Below, piece by piece: positions 26,017 to 35,085 of a stretch of DNA of 64,000 nucleotides; positions within the stretch are counted from its first letter, which is position 1, and every line of letters begins with the position of its first letter. The notes under the pieces are model-generated. The model had not been told where the DNA came from, did not search any database, and worked only from the letters and a program-made list of their open reading frames with translations. Source of the stretch: Neobacillus rhizophilus (GTDB taxonomy: Bacteria > Bacillota > Bacilli > Bacillales > Cytobacillaceae). The position numbers and the translations under genes are program-made. The DNA lies in assembly GCF_018343535.1 (NCBI RefSeq), contig NZ_JAGYPF010000001.1, forward strand, positions 124,001 to 188,000. The letters are read 5' to 3'.

Positions 26017-27351
26017 ATGCAAGGTGGAACTGGTCTTAAAGCTTCAAAAAATCCAAATGCGGCACTCGCTGCCAAACCAACGAATGTACGCTGGCGCGTG
26101 TTTATTATGCTACTTGCGCTTGTCACGATTAACTATGTGGACCGGGCAGTTTTATCGATTGCCATGCCTGCTATTCAAAAGGATCTAGCATTGGATCCAG
26201 CTCTTGTAGGAGTAATCTTAAGTTCTTTCTTCTGGGGTTATGCCCTTATGCAAATACCTTCTGGGTGGCTTTCGGATAAAATTCGTCCGGATAAAGTGGT
26301 CTATGGTGCAGCGCTAAGCTGGGGAATTGTCCAAACCTTAACAGGATTTATTAATGGACCAAAAATGTTGATGACGCTCCGTGTGTTATTGGGAATTACA
26401 GAAGCACCGGTAATGCCAGGATCGTCAAAATTGCAGGCAATTTGGCTGAGCAAAAGCGAACGGGGCCGCGGCGCTACCATCATTGATAGTGGTGCACCAC
26501 TTGGAACAGCTGTAGGAGGACCGATTATTGTTGCCTTTATGGCCTGGTTTGGCGGCTGGCGAGGTGCATTGATCGGCGCAGGTATTTTGACTATCGTTGT
26601 TGCCTATCTTGTCTGGAGGGTTATCAAAGGCGGACCTAATGCCAACCCAAAAGTCAATGAAGCAGAGCGCGAATATATCAGAAAAGCACTTGAAGAAGAA
26701 TATGAAGAGCACAAGCGTAATGCCACTGGTCTAAAAATAGGTCCAAAGGACTACTTAGCCGCAAGGAATTTCTGGTGCATGTGCCTTGGCTGGTTTTCGT
26801 TTAATACCGTTTTCTATGGGCTGATGACTTGGGGGCCATCTTATCTGGCACAAACACAAAACCTTGACATTAAAGCGATTGGCGGATCGATTTTAATTAT
26901 TTTTGGTGCTGGGTTTATTGGTGAAATTATCGGCGGATTGATTACGGATAAATGGCGCGAAAAGGGCGGCAATGACAATACCGTTATGCGAACCATGCTG
27001 TCCATCGCCGGTATTATGACTGCGATCTCAATTTTCCTTTTAACTAAGTCAACTTCCGTAACCATGGCGATTACGACACTTTCCTTTGCACTATTCTTTC
27101 TGCGCTGGGGCGGCTTATATTGGAGTGTTCCTGCAGCCATTTCACAGCGCGAGCATGTCGGAACTGTCGGCGGATGTATGAATTTTGCCGGGAATATTGC
27201 CGGTGTCATTACACCTATTTATATCGGTATTATTGTATCGACAACAGGTTCCTATTTCTTAGCCCTTATGGTGTTCGTCTTTGCCGGAATTCTCTTGGCA
27301 ACAGTATCTAGCTTAATTAACTACAATAAGAAAATTGGCACAGTCAATTAA
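26017..27351 (+). CDS. MFS transporter, anion:cation symporter (ACS)-like
   Basis: 444 residues with about 12 transmembrane segments. TINYVDRAVLSIAMPAI in helix 1 and GWLSDKIRPDKV in the loop after helix 2 match MFS transporters of organic anions such as hexuronates, allantoate or phthalate-type acids. A long charged cytosolic loop at about residues 205-245 separates the two halves. AAAGGGGG precedes ATG 26017. Lying between a hydantoinase and a decarboxylase/isomerase-like gene, it probably imports the carboxylated substrate of the cluster. Confidence 0.88.
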   Translation: MQGGTGLKASKNPNAALAAKPTNVRWRVFIMLLALVTINYVDRAVLSIAMPAIQKDLALDPALVGVILSSFFWGYALMQIPSGWLSDKIRPDKVVYGAALSWGIVQTLTGFINGPKMLMTLRVLLGITEAPVMPGSSKLQAIWLSKSERGRGATIIDSGAPLGTAVGGPIIVAFMAWFGGWRGALIGAGILTIVVAYLVWRVIKGGPNANPKVNEAEREYIRKALEEEYEEHKRNATGLKIGPKDYLAARNFWCMCLGWFSFNTVFYGLMTWGPSYLAQTQNLDIKAIGGSILIIFGAGFIGEIIGGLITDKWREKGGNDNTVMRTMLSIAGIMTAISIFLLTKSTSVTMAITTLSFALFFLRWGGLYWSVPAAISQREHVGTVGGCMNFAGNIAGVITPIYIGIIVSTTGSYFLALMVFVFAGILLATVSSLINYNKKIGTVN

Positions 27352-27371
27352 TGAAGGAGGAAAAAGTAATT

Positions 27372-28112
27372 ATGTCAGAACCAAAGAAAATCGGAATGCT
27401 TACACCGTCGTCCAATACGGTTTTAGAGCCTATCTGCTCCAGAATGTTATACAATGTACCGGAAGTGACCTGCCATTATGGACGTTTTGAGGTAACAAAA
27501 ATCTCACTGGAACAGGATGCTCTCAGCCAATTTAATTTTGAACCGATGCTGCAAGCAGCTGAACTGTTGGCCCATGCAGAAGTAGATGTGATTGCCTGGA
27601 ACGGGACATCTGGCGGATGGCTTGGCTTTGATATGGATTATAAGCTTTGTGAAGAAATTACAAAAAGAACAGGTATCCCGGCAACAACTTCCATGCTGTC
27701 ACAGGTAAGAGCATTTAAAGAACATAATATTAAAACGATCCACATGGTTACGCCATATATCCCAGAAATCAATAAATTAATTGTTGAACAATATAAAAAG
27801 CATTGTAATGTAGAGACGGTTAATGTTTCTGGACTTGCCCAAACTGTCAACCGTTCTTTCAGCCAAGTTTCACAGGAAAGAATTGAGGAACAGATTAAGG
27901 AAGTATGCGTGACGCCTGCAGATGCTCTAAGTGTGGTGTGTACAAACTTCCCTGCGGTTGGAAAAGTAGAATACTATGAGGAAAGGTATGAAATCCCAAT
28001 GTATGACACTATCAACGTGCTAATCTGGGAGTGTTTAAAAATGGTCAATGTCGATCCTGCCAAAGTAAAGGGTTGGGGAAAACTGTTTTCAAGGGTAACA
28101 GTAAACAACTAA
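27372..28112 (+). CDS. Arylmalonate decarboxylase/maleate isomerase-like protein (Asp/Glu racemase superfamily)
   Basis: 246 residues from ATG 27372, 11 nt after GAAGGAGG; the in-frame ATG at 27351 overlaps the transporter stop and precedes the RBS. The N-terminal motif GMLTPSSNTVLEP is shared with maleate isomerase and arylmalonate decarboxylase. The first catalytic site reads WNGTSGG, with no Cys, whereas the second, VVCTNFPAV, keeps Cys. Maleate isomerases and racemases use two Cys; arylmalonate decarboxylases keep only the second and have a GTS motif at the first. A decarboxylation (or other single-Cys reaction) is therefore favoured over isomerisation, by inference. Confidence 0.85.
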   Translation: MSEPKKIGMLTPSSNTVLEPICSRMLYNVPEVTCHYGRFEVTKISLEQDALSQFNFEPMLQAAELLAHAEVDVIAWNGTSGGWLGFDMDYKLCEEITKRTGIPATTSMLSQVRAFKEHNIKTIHMVTPYIPEINKLIVEQYKKHCNVETVNVSGLAQTVNRSFSQVSQERIEEQIKEVCVTPADALSVVCTNFPAVGKVEYYEERYEIPMYDTINVLIWECLKMVNVDPAKVKGWGKLFSRVTVNN

Positions 28113-28123
28113 TACTTTTTCAT

Positions 28124-28164
28124 GAGCATTTCAACCTGGCGGGGTTGGAATGCTCTTTATTTTT
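28124..28164 (+). terminator. Rho-independent terminator
   Basis: GAGCATTTCAACC (28124-28136) pairs with GGTTGGAATGCTC (28143-28155), followed by TTTATTTTT. It ends the hydantoinase-transporter-decarboxylase transcript, so the following FAH-family gene is probably transcribed separately. Confidence 0.9.
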
Positions 28165-28365
28165 AAAGAAGTAATTGGGTGCTGCATGGTGTTTTTTCGT
28201 CTTCACTGACGACTCCATACATTTTACGGGACAGAAGTTTGGCGCCCCAACCCCGATGTATACCACTTTCAATGACAATACCAATATAAATTATACAACA
28301 ATAAGGAACTCTTGAAAATTTTTTGGAAAATAAATTCTATTTTTTACAAAAACGGAGGGAAGGCA

Positions 28366-29271
28366 ATGATCTTGCTAACTTTTTATAAAAGAGAACGGCT
28401 GCGCTTGGGGATCAAGACAGAAAGAGGAATCTTTGACGTAGAGGCAGCCGCTAGTAAACTACCCCATATTCAATCTGCGCCGAAAACAACGGCTGAACTA
28501 ATTGCTTTTGGACCAGAAAAGCTCCTAGAGTTATTGGATTTGTCCAACATGGAGGATTACCTATTCTTAGATGAGGAGTCATTAACGTTTGGCCCTTGTG
28601 TTACTGAACCTCAAAAAATCATTGGCGTTGGTCTTAATTACAAGGATCATGCAGCAGAGTGCGGTCTCCCATTGCCGCCTGTACCAATCATCTTCAGCAA
28701 ATTTAATACAGCCATCCGGGCCCACAGGGAAGACATCTTGTTGCCAAAAAATGCAACGCAAGTGGATTATGAAGGTGAAATTGCGATTATTATTGGTAAA
28801 AAAGCGAAAAACGTTAAGACGGAAGAGGCTCTTTCCGTTATCTATGGGTACTGTATTACCAACGATCTTACAGCCCGTGACCTTCAAAAGGTAACCGGAC
28901 AGTGGCTGTTAGGAAAATCCTGCGACGGATTTTGCCCGCTTGGACCGTATCTTGTCAGTAAGGAAGAAGTAGAAAATCCCAATAATTTAAGGATTGTTAC
29001 GAAGCTTAATGGGGAAGTTTGCCAGGATTCTAATACTTCCAACATGATTTTCCCATGCGAAGAACTCATCAGTTATTTATCGGATCACTTTACCCTTCAA
29101 CCTGGGGACGTCATTTTGACCGGTACACCAGCAGGAGTTATACTCGGCAAACCTGAAGGACAGCAGGTTTGGTTAAAGGACGGCGACGAAATCTCAATTG
29201 AAATAGACAAATTGGGCACTTTAAAGAATAAATTTAAATCTGAAGGATATAGCAGTTCCATAGTAGAATAA
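28366..29271 (+). CDS. Fumarylacetoacetate hydrolase (FAH) family enzyme
   Basis: 301 residues from ATG 28366, preceded by CGGAGGG; the frame runs open from 28312. Motifs of the FAH C-terminal fold are visible: IIGVGLNYKDHAAE, VDYEGEIAIIIGKKAKN (metal-binding Glu residues), NDLTARDLQ, and the end segment LQPGDVILTGTPAGV. Family members hydrolyse acylpyruvates, decarboxylate 2-oxo acids or act as ureidoglycolate lyase. The last would produce glyoxylate, the substrate of the malate synthase downstream. That is a contextual suggestion only, and the exact reaction cannot be read from sequence. Confidence 0.88.
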   Translation: MILLTFYKRERLRLGIKTERGIFDVEAAASKLPHIQSAPKTTAELIAFGPEKLLELLDLSNMEDYLFLDEESLTFGPCVTEPQKIIGVGLNYKDHAAECGLPLPPVPIIFSKFNTAIRAHREDILLPKNATQVDYEGEIAIIIGKKAKNVKTEEALSVIYGYCITNDLTARDLQKVTGQWLLGKSCDGFCPLGPYLVSKEEVENPNNLRIVTKLNGEVCQDSNTSNMIFPCEELISYLSDHFTLQPGDVILTGTPAGVILGKPEGQQVWLKDGDEISIEIDKLGTLKNKFKSEGYSSSIVE

Positions 29272-29490
29272 TAATATGATTGAAATTGAATTGTTGGAAA
29301 ATTTATAAATAAATATTGAATATACTATCTGAAAATGCTAATCTTTAAATGTGTAGTATAACAGAGTCGATAAATATTATCTGTATTAATAAAGATTGCT
29401 GTAAATATAATTTCAAATTTATGGTTGTTAATCCAAACATTTATAGTTTAGGATTTTATAAAACTACTAGTTTTAAGGAGGAATTACTGC

Positions 29491-31668
29491 ATGTCCAATT
29501 ACGTTAAGACGGGCAATCTCCAGGTTGCTGATATCCTTTACCGTTTTATCAATGACGAAGCATTACCGGGAACCAATCTAGAAGCTGCTGCATTTTGGTC
29601 CAATTTCGAAAAAATTATCGAAGAACTGGCACCAAAAAATCGTGAATTACTTGCCAAGCGGGATGTAATCCAAGACAAAATTAATAAATGGCACAAGGAA
29701 AACAAACACTTTGATGCCGTAAGTTACAAACAATTTTTAAAAGAAATTGGCTACATAGAGCCTGAAGTGGAAGATTTTCAGGTCACAACAGAAAACGTTG
29801 ATGAAGAAGTGGCACTTAAAGCAGGCCCTCAGCTAGTGGTGCCGGTGGATAATGCCAGATACGCCCTTAATGCGGCAAATGCCCGTTGGGGAAGCCTTTA
29901 TGATGCGCTGTATGGAACAGATGCAATCAGCGAAGACGGCGGAGCAACACGTGAAGGAAATTATAATCCTGTTCGTGGTGAAAAGGTTATTGCATTCGCA
30001 AGAGAATTCCTTGACAAGTGCGTCCCTTTGAATGGCGGAACACACAAAGATGCTGTTCTATATGCAGTTGAATCAGGGAAATTGGCTGTAGCTTTAAACA
30101 ATGGAAGTACTGTTGGCCTTCAAGACGAAGCTAAATTTGCGGGCTATCAAGGAAACCCTGTTGCTCCATACGCAATCTTATTGAAAAATAATGGCCTTTA
30201 TTTTGAAATCCAAGTAGACCGCAGCCACCCGGTCGGGAAAACTGATAAAGCAGGAGTCAAAGATATCCTGTTAGAATCAGCTCTAACCACCATTATGGAT
30301 TGTGAGGACTCGGTAGCGGCGGTTGATGCAGAAGACAAGGTTGGCGTTTACCGAAACTGGCTTGGATTGATGAAAGGGGATTTAACAGCAAGTTTCCAAA
30401 AGGACGATAAGACATTATTCCGGAAATTAAACCCTGACCGAGAATATACTTCACCGGACGGAAAAGACATCTCCCTTAAAGGTCGTTCCCTAATGTTCGT
30501 CCGTAACGTAGGGCACTTAATGACTAACAATGCGATCCTGGATAAGGACGGAAATGAAGTTCCTGAAGGCATCATGGATGCAGTTGTGACAAGCTTGGCT
30601 GCCAAGCATACATTAATAGCAAATGGAACTTATCAAAATACCAGCAAAGGTTCTATTTACATCGTTAAGCCAAAGATGCATGGATCGGCCGAGGTGGCAT
30701 TCGCCAATGAACTTTTTGAACGTGTAGAAGAAATTCTTGGACTTAAAAAGAATACCTTAAAAATTGGTGTAATGGACGAAGAGCGCCGCACATCTTTAAA
30801 CTTAAAGAATAGCATTTATTCGGTAAAAGAAAGAATCGTCTTCATTAATACTGGCTTCCTGGACAGAACAGGTGACGAAATGCATACATCGATGGAAATC
30901 GGTCCGATGATTCGCAAAAATGATATGAAGTCATCGCTATGGCTGCAAAGCTATGAAAAGTCAAATGTCTATAATGGCCTAGCTACAGGACTGCAAGGCC
31001 GCGCGCAAATCGGTAAAGGAATGTGGGCAATGCCAGATTTAATGGCTGAAATGCTGAAGCAAAAAATCGGCCATCCGAAAGCAGGCGCCAATACGGCATG
31101 GGTTCCGTCGCCAACAGCTGCCACCCTGCATGTGCTGCATTACCACCAAGTAGACGTTACAAGTGTTCAGGAACAATTAAAAAATGAGATTAAAGATTTA
31201 CGAGACGATATTTTAGAAATTCCTGTATCGCCTAGCCGTAATTGGACTGCTGAAGAAATCCAGCAGGAGCTCGACAACAACGCTCAAGGCATCCTCGGAT
31301 ATGTTGTCCGCTGGATTGACCAAGGGGTTGGCTGCTCCAAGGTTCTGGATATTAACAATATAGGTTTAATGGAAGACCGTGCGACGTTAAGGATTTCCAG
31401 TCAACATATTGCCAACTGGCTTCATCATGGAATTTGTACGAAAGCGCAAGTATTGGAAACACTTAAGCGGATGGCAAAAGTTGTTGATGCCCAAAACGCT
31501 GGTGATGCTAAATACTCCCCGATGGCTGAAAACTATGAGGACTCGGTTGCCTTCCAGGCCGCCTGTGATCTTGTTTTTGAAGGATATAACCAGCCAAACG
31601 GCTATACCGAACCAATCCTTCACCGCCGCCGTCTAGAATTAAAAGCAAAATTATCCGTTAAAAATTAA
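29491..31668 (+). CDS. glcB: Malate synthase G
   Basis: 725 residues, the full length of isoform G. It condenses glyoxylate and acetyl-CoA to malate. Family motifs include [46 protein letters not shown] and [13 protein letters not shown], with the catalytic Asp expected near the C-terminus in [19 protein letters not shown] 29491 follows AAGGAGGAA. No isocitrate lyase gene is in the window. Form G typically serves growth on glycolate, glyoxylate or compounds yielding glyoxylate, which fits a place after a ureide-type catabolic cluster. The 219-nt upstream gap is A/T-rich with no feature I can name. Confidence 0.95.
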   Translation: MSNYVKTGNLQVADILYRFINDEALPGTNLEAAAFWSNFEKIIEELAPKNRELLAKRDVIQDKINKWHKENKHFDAVSYKQFLKEIGYIEPEVEDFQVTTENVDEEVALKAGPQLVVPVDNARYALNAANARWGSLYDALYGTDAISEDGGATREGNYNPVRGEKVIAFAREFLDKCVPLNGGTHKDAVLYAVESGKLAVALNNGSTVGLQDEAKFAGYQGNPVAPYAILLKNNGLYFEIQVDRSHPVGKTDKAGVKDILLESALTTIMDCEDSVAAVDAEDKVGVYRNWLGLMKGDLTASFQKDDKTLFRKLNPDREYTSPDGKDISLKGRSLMFVRNVGHLMTNNAILDKDGNEVPEGIMDAVVTSLAAKHTLIANGTYQNTSKGSIYIVKPKMHGSAEVAFANELFERVEEILGLKKNTLKIGVMDEERRTSLNLKNSIYSVKERIVFINTGFLDRTGDEMHTSMEIGPMIRKNDMKSSLWLQSYEKSNVYNGLATGLQGRAQIGKGMWAMPDLMAEMLKQKIGHPKAGANTAWVPSPTAATLHVLHYHQVDVTSVQEQLKNEIKDLRDDILEIPVSPSRNWTAEEIQQELDNNAQGILGYVVRWIDQGVGCSKVLDINNIGLMEDRATLRISSQHIANWLHHGICTKAQVLETLKRMAKVVDAQNAGDAKYSPMAENYEDSVAFQAACDLVFEGYNQPNGYTEPILHRRRLELKAKLSVKN

Positions 31669-31693
31669 TCAGCGGGTGATATTACCTGCTTGA

Positions 31694-31722
31694 AAAAAGC
31701 TGCCCAGCGGGGCAGCTTTTTT
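31694..31722 (+). terminator. Rho-independent terminator of glcB
   Basis: AAAAAGCTGCCC pairs with GGGGCAGCTTTTTT around an AGC loop. The A-run on the other flank makes it usable for the convergent spore protein gene as well. Confidence 0.93.
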
Positions 31723-31737
31723 CGTTGAAATCACAGG

Positions 31738-31932
31738 TTATTGGCCTTGTTGATTTCGCAGGGATTGTTCAGCGTAAGCAACGAGACGTTTGGTCATTTC
31801 GCCGCCGACTGAACCATTCGCTCGTGCGGTCGTATCAGCACCAAGCTGCACTCCAAACTCGTTGGCGATTTCTTCCTTCATTTGATCCAGAACATTGCCT
31901 GCACCAGGAACCAATAGTTTGTTTCTAGCCAT
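31738..31932 (-). CDS. Alpha/beta-type small acid-soluble spore protein
   Basis: 64 residues with both conserved SASP blocks: the GPR protease site region [21 protein letters not shown] (shown split as EFGVQLGAD and [15 protein letters not shown]) and the N-terminal AVDQMK-equivalent LDQMKEEIA. Such proteins coat DNA in the forespore and protect it from UV and chemicals, then are degraded to amino acids at germination. The RBS CGGGAGTG lies before ATG 31932. The leader contains a GAGCAA/TTGCTC hairpin (31959-31975). Forespore (sigma-G) expression is expected from the family; I could not identify a convincing sigma-G promoter. Confidence 0.95.
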   Translation of the reverse strand: MARNKLLVPGAGNVLDQMKEEIANEFGVQLGADTTARANGSVGGEMTKRLVAYAEQSLRNQQGQ

Positions 31933-32057
31933 GATACATCACTCCCGACGAAGTTTTTGAGCAAAAAAATTGCTCGTGTATAACATTTCCCAAATCGAAA
32001 TATACAATTCGTCAAAAAAACCCCATCAAATCGACAAAACAACATAATATTCGACTA

Positions 32058-32086
32058 TTGACAATATTCCGAAAAATAAGTATTCT
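32058..32086 (+). promoter_or_regulatory. Sigma-A promoter of the IclR gene
   Basis: TTGACA (32058-32063), a 17-bp spacer and TATTCT (32081-32086). Transcription would begin near 32093, inside the phased repeats that follow. Confidence 0.6.
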
Positions 32087-32152
32087 ATATATGAAAACAG
32101 TTTCCATATATGAAATTCGATTTTATATATGAATACAGTTTTTATATATGAA
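32087..32152 (+). repeat. Four ATATATGAA repeats phased exactly 19 bp apart
   Basis: ATATATGAA occurs at 32087, 32106, 32125 and 32144, a constant 19-bp step. Intervening bases are partly conserved too (ACAGTTT after copies 1 and 3). The array starts directly after the -10 element, so a bound regulator would block transcription. It is most likely the operator of the IclR protein encoded 53 bp further on. Steps of 19 bp put successive sites on nearly opposite helix faces. Confidence 0.8.
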
Positions 32153-32204
32153 CACAATTAAAAGCAAATAAAATAATCAATCAGTTGAAATGTGTGGTGG
32201 AATA

Positions 32205-32978
32205 ATGAAAGCAGAAGAGGTTGACCAAAAATATTCGGCCCCGGCAGTTGTTCAAGCATTTGAGATTTTAACATTTTTGGGGAAACCAAAAAACAAAAAG
32301 TCTACTTTAACAGAAATAAGCAATGGAACCGGTCTAAATCGATCCACGTGCTATCGGATTCTTCAAACCTTAGTCACCCTGAAAATACTCCTCTATAACG
32401 AAGAAACAAAAAAATTTTCATTAGGTCCCTATTTGATCGTCTTAGGAAACCGTGCCTCCGATTTAATAGATTACATGACAATTGCCAATGATTACATGGT
32501 GAAAATTAGTCGATTATCAGAGTCAACCTGCAGTTTAATTCAAAGGATTGGTGATGAGTGGGTTTACATCGAGAAAACCATCCCAAACTCACCCCTTAGC
32601 ATCTCAATCAATGTAGGACAGCGCTTTTCCCTCAATGCTGGTGCATCAGGAAAGTTATTTTTAGCCTACATGCCTGAAGAAGAAAGAAATGGAATACTCG
32701 ATCGCATTGGTTTAAAAAAATATACGCAGTATACGACGATTGAAAGAGATAAGTACATTAGCGAATTGGCTGGGATTCGTAATCAGGGTTATGCGGTTAG
32801 TGTAAATGAACATATTGAGGGAATCACAGGATTGTCGTTTCCCATCGAAAATAAACTGGGAGAGCTTGAATTTGTGATAACCGTTTTTATTATCAGCCAT
32901 TTAAAAAAAGAGGAAAATTTTACTCAACTTATAAATGAAATCAAACAGATTACAAAGGAATTGTCTTCATTTTTTTAA
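32205..32978 (+). CDS. IclR family transcription regulator
   Basis: 257 residues from ATG 32205, which has TGGTGG upstream; the in-frame ATG at 32190 lies before this site. Residues about 10-75 form a winged helix (VVQAFEILTFLG, GTGLNRSTCYRILQTLV). The C-terminal effector-binding domain contains LSINVGQRFSLNAGASGKLFLAYM and GYAVSVNEHIEGITGLSFPI, typical of IclR. It precedes an OpuA-type transporter operon in the same direction with a 61-nt gap, and probably controls it together with itself through the phased repeats upstream. The inducer cannot be inferred. Confidence 0.93.
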   Translation: MKAEEVDQKYSAPAVVQAFEILTFLGKPKNKKSTLTEISNGTGLNRSTCYRILQTLVTLKILLYNEETKKFSLGPYLIVLGNRASDLIDYMTIANDYMVKISRLSESTCSLIQRIGDEWVYIEKTIPNSPLSISINVGQRFSLNAGASGKLFLAYMPEEERNGILDRIGLKKYTQYTTIERDKYISELAGIRNQGYAVSVNEHIEGITGLSFPIENKLGELEFVITVFIISHLKKEENFTQLINEIKQITKELSSFF

Positions 32979-33039
32979 TATAAAGGTTTCATATTTAAAG
33001 TCTGATTGGCCCTAATTTTAAAAAAAGAGGTGAAAGCTT

Positions 33040-34239
33040 ATGAACAAAATCGAAATAATAAATTTGACCAAGGTGTTCGGAGAAAAGCCACAAAAGGCAG
33101 TAGAAATGCTTAAAAACGGGGAACAAAAGGATGAAATATTAAATAAAACAGGAATGACCGTAGGGGTAAATCAGGTTTCCTTGTCGGTAAAACCAGGTGA
33201 AATTTTTGTTATTATGGGGCTTTCAGGCAGCGGCAAATCTACTTTAATAAGATTGATTAATAGATTAATTGAACCCACCGCCGGTGAGGTTTTTATCGAT
33301 GGACAGGATATCACCAAGATGGATAAGACAGCCTTGATTGAAATGAGACGAAAAAAGCTGGGGATGGTTTTTCAAAAATTCGGCCTGCTTCCACACCGTT
33401 CTGTGTTGAATAATGTCGCCTATGGGTTGGAAATCCAAGGGGTAAAAAAGCCGGAACGAGAAGCGAGAGCGATGAAAATTATTGAGGACGTAGGACTGAA
33501 GGGCTATGAAAAAAGCATGCCAAACCAGTTGAGTGGCGGCATGCAGCAGCGTGTCGGTTTAGCCCGTGCATTGACAAGCGATACTGACATTTTATTAATG
33601 GATGAAGCCTTTAGTGCTCTAGACCCGATTATCCGTAAAGAAATGCAGGATGAACTGTTAAGGCTGCAAAGCAAAATTGGAAAAACCGTTTTATTTATCA
33701 CTCATGACTTAGATGAAGCCCTGAAGCTCGGCGACAGGATCGCCATCATGAAGGACGGAGTGATCGTTCAAATCGGAACACCTGAAGAAATTTTGGCCAA
33801 TCCTGCAAACAGCTATGTAGCTAACTTCGTCCAAGACATCGACCGTTCTAAAGTTTTAGTAGCATCCCATGTGATGAAAATACCGGAGGCCGTTATGTTT
33901 TATCATGAAGGATCTCAGGAAGCGGTTAGGAAAATGGAGGAATCCGGTTCACCGATTATTTATGTAGTTGATAAGGAAAAGAACTATCTTGGGTTATTAA
34001 CAATTGATAATGCCATTAAAGCCTTTAATGAAAATCTTCCATTGGAAAGAGTTCTATTTGAAAGCGCTCTATCAGATCCTGATACTCCGTTAAATGACTT
34101 AATTGGTCTTGCCGCTAATGCAAAATATCCAATTACCGTCGTAGAAAATGGGAAGTTAATGGGGATTATCTCACGTGTTTCTATACTTTCGGGATTGGTG
34201 CTTGGGAAAAACAACGATCGGGTGGTGGTCTCAGCATGA
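33040..34239 (+). CDS. opuAA: Glycine betaine/quaternary amine ABC transporter ATP-binding protein
   Basis: 399 residues. Walker A GLSGSGKST, Q-loop MVFQKFGLLPH, signature LSGGMQQRVGLARAL, Walker B ILLMDEAFSALDP and the H-switch TH are all intact. A C-terminal tandem CBS domain (residues about 275-395) matches ProV/OpuAA proteins, where it senses ionic strength or cyclic di-AMP. The 3' end overlaps the permease gene by 4 nt (ATGA). As an OpuA/ProU-type importer it takes up glycine betaine or related compounds. The upstream IclR regulator hints at induction by a substrate rather than by osmotic stress. Confidence 0.92.
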   Translation: MNKIEIINLTKVFGEKPQKAVEMLKNGEQKDEILNKTGMTVGVNQVSLSVKPGEIFVIMGLSGSGKSTLIRLINRLIEPTAGEVFIDGQDITKMDKTALIEMRRKKLGMVFQKFGLLPHRSVLNNVAYGLEIQGVKKPEREARAMKIIEDVGLKGYEKSMPNQLSGGMQQRVGLARALTSDTDILLMDEAFSALDPIIRKEMQDELLRLQSKIGKTVLFITHDLDEALKLGDRIAIMKDGVIVQIGTPEEILANPANSYVANFVQDIDRSKVLVASHVMKIPEAVMFYHEGSQEAVRKMEESGSPIIYVVDKEKNYLGLLTIDNAIKAFNENLPLERVLFESALSDPDTPLNDLIGLAANAKYPITVVENGKLMGIISRVSILSGLVLGKNNDRVVVSA

Positions 34240-35072
34240 ACTATTTCAAATTACCTTTAGAGGAGTGGACCAACACATTTATTAATGATTGGTTTCTTCC
34301 AAATATGAGCGGTTTTTTTGATGGGATCAGCAATGTATTTCAATCCTTTATTGATATGATTACGAAGCTTTTAATCGCTGTTCCGCCCGAAATCATCGCG
34401 ATTATCCTCATTATTTTGGCATGGAGAATCTCCGGAAAAGGACTGGCGCTGTTCACCTTGGTGGGTTGTCTTTATATGGGTTCTGTCGGAATGTGGGAAG
34501 CGGCGATGCAAACAGTTGGGATTATGATTGTTTCCACAATTGTTTCTGTGTTTATCGGTGTTCCACTAGGAATCCTTAGTGAAACCAGTAAGGGTGTTGA
34601 TAAAGTTATCCGTCCTATACTAGATTTCATGCAAACCCTGCCTATTTTCGTTTATTTAATTCCATCAATTCTTTTGTTCGGGCTTGGTGGTGTACCGGCG
34701 GTTATTGCTACCTTCGTGTTTGCCGCTCCGCCAGCAGTAAGAATGACCAGCTTAGGGATTAAACAAGTTCCAGCTGAAGTGGTGGAAGCTTCGAAAGCTT
34801 TTGGGTCGACTACAACACAATTATTGTTTAAAGTTCAGCTTCCACTGGCAATGCCAGCAATTATGGCAGGTGTCAACCAGACCATCATGTTGTCATTATC
34901 GATGGCGGTCGTTTCTTCTATGATTGGTGCTCCAGGGCTGGGTTCCTCCGTATTGCGGGGAATCGCAACTGTGAACGTTGGTCTCGGTTTAACCGCCGGA
35001 TTAGCCATCGTTGTACTAGCGATTATTCTCGACCGGATTACGCAAAGCTTAGGTCAAAAAACCAAATTTTAA
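34236..35072 (+). CDS. opuAB: Glycine betaine/quaternary amine ABC transporter permease
   Basis: 278 residues with six or more membrane segments. The EAA-type coupling loop, EVVEASKAFGSTTTQLLFKVQLPLAMPAIM (here split as EVVEASKAFGSTT and VQLPLAMPAIMAG), contacts the ATPase. Start ATG 34236 overlaps the ATPase stop codon, so translation is coupled. The layout (ATPase, permease, lipoprotein) and sequence fit OpuA/ProU-type systems. The substrate-binding domain is not fused but encoded by the next gene. Confidence 0.92.
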   Translation: MNYFKLPLEEWTNTFINDWFLPNMSGFFDGISNVFQSFIDMITKLLIAVPPEIIAIILIILAWRISGKGLALFTLVGCLYMGSVGMWEAAMQTVGIMIVSTIVSVFIGVPLGILSETSKGVDKVIRPILDFMQTLPIFVYLIPSILLFGLGGVPAVIATFVFAAPPAVRMTSLGIKQVPAEVVEASKAFGSTTTQLLFKVQLPLAMPAIMAGVNQTIMLSLSMAVVSSMIGAPGLGSSVLRGIATVNVGLGLTAGLAIVVLAIILDRITQSLGQKTKF

Positions 35073-35085
35073 GGGAGGAAAAAAG

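Noticed and set aside
32087..32152. Short CRISPR-like repeat
   Set aside because: The repeats are only 9 bp with 10-bp gaps that are themselves similar. They overlap a promoter and fit an operator better.
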